Assembly (NCBI RefSeq): GCF_004366595.1
Contig: NZ_SORE01000011.1
Coordinates: 1-64,000, forward strand
Source of the DNA: Paraburkholderia rhizosphaerae
GTDB lineage: Bacteria > Pseudomonadota > Gammaproteobacteria > Burkholderiales > Burkholderiaceae
Reading direction: 5' to 3'
Length of the DNA: 64,000 bases
A model generated the notes under the pieces. It worked only from the letters and a program-made list of their open reading frames with translations. It made no database searches and was not told the DNA's origin. Positions 60,511 through 64,000 of this stretch are shown in pieces (positions within the stretch are counted from its first letter, which is position 1; every line of letters starts with the position of its first letter). Position numbers and translations under genes: made by a program.

Positions 60511-60542
60511 GAAGATGGGTCGCGAAACGAGGTTTTCAAGGG
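60511..60542 (-). promoter_or_regulatory. Sigma-32-type heat-shock promoter of the hsp20 pair
   Basis: On the minus strand CCCTTGAAAA (-35) and CCCATCTTC (-10) are 13 bases apart, close to the sigma-32 consensus CCCTTGAA-N13..17-CCCCATNT. The predicted leader to ATG 60376 is about 125 bases. Confidence 0.75.
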
Positions 60543-60762
60543 CTCGCAAGTGAAAATTTTGTCTTGAACTGTTTCAGAAACGGTATCCAGGCTGCGTGCC
60601 CCTTTGGCCTAAGCGCCCCACAAGAGCGGGCCGGCGTCAACCTGGCCTTCTTGGGAAATGCACCCCATGAGGTCAGTTTGCATGCGCACAATCGGACCGA
60701 AGGCCTGCCGGGACACTGAGGGCTTTCGGATCCGGCCTGCCCCCGGAATAACCGGGTCCCGC

Positions 60763-60788
60763 GCCAGCGCTGCGGCGCTGGCTTTTTT
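60763..60788 (+). terminator. Intrinsic terminator without an obvious upstream gene
   Basis: GCCAGCGC-TGCG-GCGCTGGC perfect 8-bp stem followed by six T. It would stop plus-strand transcription although no plus-strand gene precedes it; it may end a small RNA. Confidence 0.7.
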
Positions 60789-60912
60789 GCGTGCGAGCGG
60801 CAGGGCGCGTTCATTGCAAGGTCACCGTCTTCAGTTGAACGAGATGAACCACTTTGCCGCGATAGAAGGGTGCCGAGCACGCGGCGAGCCGAGAGCAGGC
60901 GTCGACTGTGCC

Positions 60913-61287
60913 TTACCAGACCGGAAACACCACATCAGGGCGCGGCGAAAACTGAATGCCCGAGTTGGGGCAGATAACCCGCCCCCGGACGGGGACCCGC
61001 CGGTTCAGGTATGGCAGCAGCAGTGTCGGGGATGGCGTGCCTCCCTCGCCAAGCAGGATGTCGGTCACCACCTTGTCGTTGCATGGCGACGCCGACGGAC
61101 GATCGAGCAGGATCGTCGTATAGTCGCCCGGCGCGTACTTTCCGCTGCCGCGCTGGATTGTCCCGGTAATCCAGATGTCGCCCTGCAGGGGCAATGTGTG
61201 CAGCGGCGAGCTGGCTGACAACGCATCCTCTGACCACGAACTTGCGATCAATACTGCCGCCGCAAGTAGTACATGTCGTCTCTTCAT
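60913..61287 (-). CDS. Small exported protein of the stress island
   Basis: A 124-residue protein with a Sec signal peptide (MKRRHVLLAAAVLIASSWSE, cleavage near DALSA). The mature part is beta-rich (GDIWITGTIQRGSGKYAPGD) with two Cys (SPCNDKVV, VICPNS). GTAAGGGG precedes the ATG at 61287. Family not recognised. It lies between dnaK and hsp20 on the same strand, which suggests a periplasmic stress role. Confidence 0.7.
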   Translation of the reverse strand: MKRRHVLLAAAVLIASSWSEDALSASSPLHTLPLQGDIWITGTIQRGSGKYAPGDYTTILLDRPSASPCNDKVVTDILLGEGGTPSPTLLLPYLNRRVPVRGRVICPNSGIQFSPRPDVVFPVW

Positions 61288-61426
61288 GGCGAAGGCCCCT
61301 TACCCTTGAGTGGTCCTCGAGCACGGCCCGGCAGCACAACGCACCGCGGCCCGGGATCCATTCGGTAACGCTCGCCGGGTTCTTCCCGAGCGTCCGCCCG
61401 TCAACGCCGAATCTCGGCTCAACTGC

Positions 61427-63361
61427 TCACCGCTTCGTGTTCACTTCCTTGAACTCGGCATCGATCACATCGTCATCTTGGCCCGACTCCCTGGATTCCT
61501 GCGGTCGGGTCGGGCCATCGGAGCTGCTTCCTTGCGATTGCACCTCCGCGTACAATTTTTCACCGAACTGCTGCGAGGCTGTTGCCAAGGCGCTCATTCG
61601 GGCGTTGATATCGTCCCTGTCTGATCCCTTCAGGGCGGCTTCGAGTTCTCCGATCGCAGCCTCGATCTTCGCCTTTTCTGAGGCGCCCAGCTTTTCGCCG
61701 TATTCACCCAATGCCTTGCGCGTGCTGTGAATGAGAGCGTCGCCATGATTGCGCGCTTCGGCCAGCTCGCGCAGCCGGTGGTCCTCCGCGGCGTGCGCTT
61801 GTGCGTCCTGCACCATCTCGTCGATTTCCGTTTCGGACAGACCGGAATTGGCCTTGATGGTGATCCGGTTTTCCTTGCCGGTCGCCTTGTCCCTGGCCGA
61901 CACGTGCAGGATGCCATTCGCATCGATATCGAATGTCACGTCGATCTGCGGCACGCCACGCGGTGCAGGCGCGATACCTTCCAGCCTGAACTCGCCGAGC
62001 AGCTTGTTGCCGCTGGCTATCTCGCGCTCGCCCTGAAAGACCTTGATGCCGACGGCCGGCTGGTTGTCGTCCGCGGTCGAGAAGACCTCCGAGAATTTTG
62101 TCGGAATGGTGGTGTTCTTTTCGATCATCTTCGTCATCACGCCACCGAGTGTCTCGACGCCAAGCGAGAGCGGCGTCACGTCCAGCAGCAGCACATCCTT
62201 GCGGTCGCCCGAAAGCACGGCCGCCTGGATCGCCGCTCCCACTGCGACCGCTTCATCGGGGTTGACGTCCTTGCGCGGCTCGCGCCCGAAAAACGTCCTG
62301 ACCGTCTGCTGCACCTTTGGCATACGCGTCATGCCACCCACCAGGATCACGTCGTCGATCCTGTCGGTGGACAAGCCAGCATCCTTGAGCGCGATGCGGC
62401 ATGGCTCCATCGTCCGCTCGATCAGGTCCTCCACGAGCGATTCGAGTTTCGCGCGCGTGAGCTTCTGGCTCAGGTGCTTCGGCCCCGATGCGTCCGCCGT
62501 GATGTACGGCAGATTGATTTCGGTCTGCTGGCTCGACGACAACTCGATCTTGGCCTTCTCGGCCGCTTCCTTCAGGCGTTGCAGCGCGAGCACGTCCTTC
62601 GAGAGATCGACTCCCTGTTCCTTCCTGAACTCGCCGACGAGGTGGTCGATGATGCGCTGGTCGAAGTCTTCACCGCCGAGGAACGTATCGCCGTTCGTCG
62701 ACAGCACTTCGAACTGCTTTTCGCCGTGGACGTCAGCGATTTCAATCAGGGAGATGTCGAAGGTGCCGCCGCCGAGGTCGAATACGGCGATCTTGCGGTC
62801 GCGGTTTTCTTGCCTGTCCAGACCGAACGCGAGCGCTGCCGCCGTCGGCTCGTTGATGATCCGCTTCACTTCGAGACCGGCGATGCGGCCTGCGTCCTTG
62901 GTGGCCTGGCGCTGGCTGTCGTTGAAGTACGCGGGAACCGTGATCACGGCTTCGGTGACCGGCTCGCCGAGGTAGTCTTCAGCGGTCGTCTTCATCTTGC
63001 GCAGGACTTCCGCCGAAACCTGCGATGGCGCGAGCTTCGTGCCGTGGGCTTCGACCCAGGCGTCGCCGTTGTCGTGCTCGACGATCCTATAGGGCATCAG
63101 GCCGATGTCCTTTTGCACTTCCTTCTCTTTGAAGCGGCGGCCGATCAGGCGCTTCACCGCGAACAGCGTGTTCTTCGGGTTGGTGACCGACTGGCGTTTC
63201 GCGGGCGCGCCGACCAGTGTTTCATCGTCGTTAAGATATGCGACAACCGATGGCGTCGTACGAGCGCCTTCCGAATTTTCGATCACCTTAACCTGCGTGC
63301 CTTCCATCAGTGCCACACAGGAATTCGTGGTACCGAGATCGATGCCGATGATCTTGCCCAT
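61427..63361 (-). CDS. dnaK: DnaK (Hsp70) chaperone, accessory copy
   Basis: A 644-residue Hsp70. [20 protein letters not shown] is the N-terminal phosphate loop; the ATPase domain includes [38 protein letters not shown] and [18 protein letters not shown]; the substrate domain includes [20 protein letters not shown]; the C terminus has the acidic [12 protein letters not shown] motif. The start at 63361 is fixed by the conserved N terminus. It follows groEL by 65 bases on the same strand, so the order is groEL-dnaK, unlike the housekeeping grpE-dnaK-dnaJ order. No grpE or dnaJ is seen. Confidence 0.97.
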   Translation of the reverse strand: MGKIIGIDLGTTNSCVALMEGTQVKVIENSEGARTTPSVVAYLNDDETLVGAPAKRQSVTNPKNTLFAVKRLIGRRFKEKEVQKDIGLMPYRIVEHDNGDAWVEAHGTKLAPSQVSAEVLRKMKTTAEDYLGEPVTEAVITVPAYFNDSQRQATKDAGRIAGLEVKRIINEPTAAALAFGLDRQENRDRKIAVFDLGGGTFDISLIEIADVHGEKQFEVLSTNGDTFLGGEDFDQRIIDHLVGEFRKEQGVDLSKDVLALQRLKEAAEKAKIELSSSQQTEINLPYITADASGPKHLSQKLTRAKLESLVEDLIERTMEPCRIALKDAGLSTDRIDDVILVGGMTRMPKVQQTVRTFFGREPRKDVNPDEAVAVGAAIQAAVLSGDRKDVLLLDVTPLSLGVETLGGVMTKMIEKNTTIPTKFSEVFSTADDNQPAVGIKVFQGEREIASGNKLLGEFRLEGIAPAPRGVPQIDVTFDIDANGILHVSARDKATGKENRITIKANSGLSETEIDEMVQDAQAHAAEDHRLRELAEARNHGDALIHSTRKALGEYGEKLGASEKAKIEAAIGELEAALKGSDRDDINARMSALATASQQFGEKLYAEVQSQGSSSDGPTRPQESRESGQDDDVIDAEFKEVNTKR

Positions 63362-63426
63362 GATGTCTTCACCCATGCTCAAGCAATTCACCCTGCGCCA
63401 CGCCCATCCCAATACGCGACCCGAGT

Positions 63427-64000
63427 TCAATAGTCCATCGCCGGCGGCGGCACCGGAGTTTTTGCTTCGTCCTTCGGCAAATCGGCGACCACCGCGTCGG
63501 TGGTGAGGATGAGTCCCGCCACCGAGGCCGCGTTCTGCAGCGCCGTGCGCACGACCTTGGTCGGGTCGACCACGCCCATCTCCATGAGATCGCCGTATGT
63601 GTTCGACGCAGCGTTCCATCCGAAATTGCCTGTCTGCGCGAGAACCTTGTTGAGAATGACTGAGGGCTCGTCTCCCGCGTTGGCGGCGATCTGACGCAGC
63701 GGCTCTTCAAGCGCCCGCAACACAATTCGGATGCCGGCGTCCTGGTCGGGATTGGCGCCTCGTATTTCGCCGAGGGCAGCGCGGGCTCGCAGCAGCGCGA
63801 CGCCGCCACCCGGCACGATGCCTTCTTCGACCGCCGCGCGGGTCGCGTGCAGCGCATCCTCGACCCTCGCTTTGCGCTCCTTCATCTCCACTTCGGTGGC
63901 GGCCCCCACCTTGATGACCGCGACGCCGCCGGACAGCTTCGCGATGCGCTCCTGCAACTTCTCCTTATCAAAGTCGCTGGTCGTCTCTTCGATCTGGCGT
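63427..64000 (-). CDS. groEL: GroEL chaperonin, C-terminal part (cut by window edge)
   Basis: 191 residues of the equatorial/intermediate C-terminal region are visible: [65 protein letters not shown]-type element as [20 protein letters not shown], and the VVADLPKDE tail. The usual Gly-Gly-Met tail is replaced by PVPPPAMDY, which suggests a divergent accessory GroEL. The 5' part lies right of the window. Confidence 0.95.
   Translation of the reverse strand, partial: RQIEETTSDFDKEKLQERIAKLSGGVAVIKVGAATEVEMKERKARVEDALHATRAAVEEGIVPGGGVALLRARAALGEIRGANPDQDAGIRIVLRALEEPLRQIAANAGDEPSVILNKVLAQTGNFGWNAASNTYGDLMEMGVVDPTKVVRTALQNAASVAGLILTTDAVVADLPKDEAKTPVPPPAMDY

Larger units (their letters stand above)
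60377..60912. other. hsp20 leader and intergenic region
   Basis: About 535 bases. Contains the hsp20 leader, the sigma-32 promoter, and a plus-strand terminator at 60763-60788. No protein gene supported. Confidence 0.55.

Noticed and set aside
60375..60719. Plus-strand frame of 114 codons opposite the hsp20 leader
   Set aside because: It overlaps the sigma-32 promoter and leader, has no ribosome site and no domain pattern.

Overview
The window is GC-rich DNA of Burkholderiaceae type (Paraburkholderia, Caballeronia or Burkholderia are the likeliest genera). It reads as a large conjugative plasmid, or an integrative element, plus a heavily rearranged accessory region. The evidence is the codon use, a betaproteobacterial style conjugation operon, ICE/plasmid-specific families, many insertion-sequence remnants, and accessory copies of chaperone and metabolic genes without their usual partners. 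No replication, partition, rRNA or tRNA gene was recognised, so plasmid and ICE cannot be told apart from this window alone.

Layout. 0.1-3.8 kb: a DUF3150-like protein with a VWA/metallopeptidase-like partner, a NucS-like endonuclease and a zinc-finger protein. 4.0-14.7 kb: a tightly packed conjugation operon (VirB11, VirB2, VirB3, VirB4, TrbJ/VirB5, TrbL/VirB6, a TraI_2/MobH-like protein, the TraD coupling protein and small membrane proteins including DUF4400). The operon is bracketed by two identical 35-bp repeats with a palindromic core. 14.8-20.4 kb: ICE/plasmid genes, a UvrD-type helicase and, on the minus strand, a bactofilin, a bitopic protein and an AcaB-like protein. 20.4-28.8 kb: a plus-strand array of DNA-maintenance genes (recombination-directionality-factor-like protein, NADAR enzyme, SbcD, SbcC, small secreted proteins); nearly every gene there sits behind its own terminator-like hairpin. 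28.9-31.8 kb: SRAP protein, a small YjzC-like protein and a LigD-type ligase/polymerase. 32.1-34.7 kb: an IS3-family element split by an IS1111-type IS110 element. 35.4-39.4 kb: an orphan 2-oxoglutarate dehydrogenase E1 and a frameshifted GlxA-type regulator.

39.6-46.5 kb: two close paralogues of a UvrD-like helicase flank a leftward operon (two small proteins, ImuA, and a tyrosine recombinase that has lost most catalytic residues). This operon starts behind two abutting LexA-type boxes, which points to SOS control. 46.6-50.5 kb: a candidate defence cluster (TIGR02391 family, AlbA_2/Schlafen-type, Mrr-type nuclease). 50.5-53.7 kb: debris from mobile elements and duplicated genes, comprising a 186-bp element with Tn3-type ends, a TnsA-like fragment with repeated end motifs, one intact YhcG (DUF1016) nuclease next to two decayed copies, and an HU gene. 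53.9-57.2 kb: a Tn3-family transposase with a small partner gene. 57.6-64 kb: a leftward heat-stress island of groEL (cut by the window edge), dnaK, a secreted protein, two hsp20 genes behind a good sigma-32 promoter, and a GAF histidine kinase/response regulator.

Taken together the genes would serve transfer of the element, repair and protection of its DNA (SbcCD, LigD, ImuA, helicases, SRAP), exclusion of competing DNA, and survival of protein-damaging stress.
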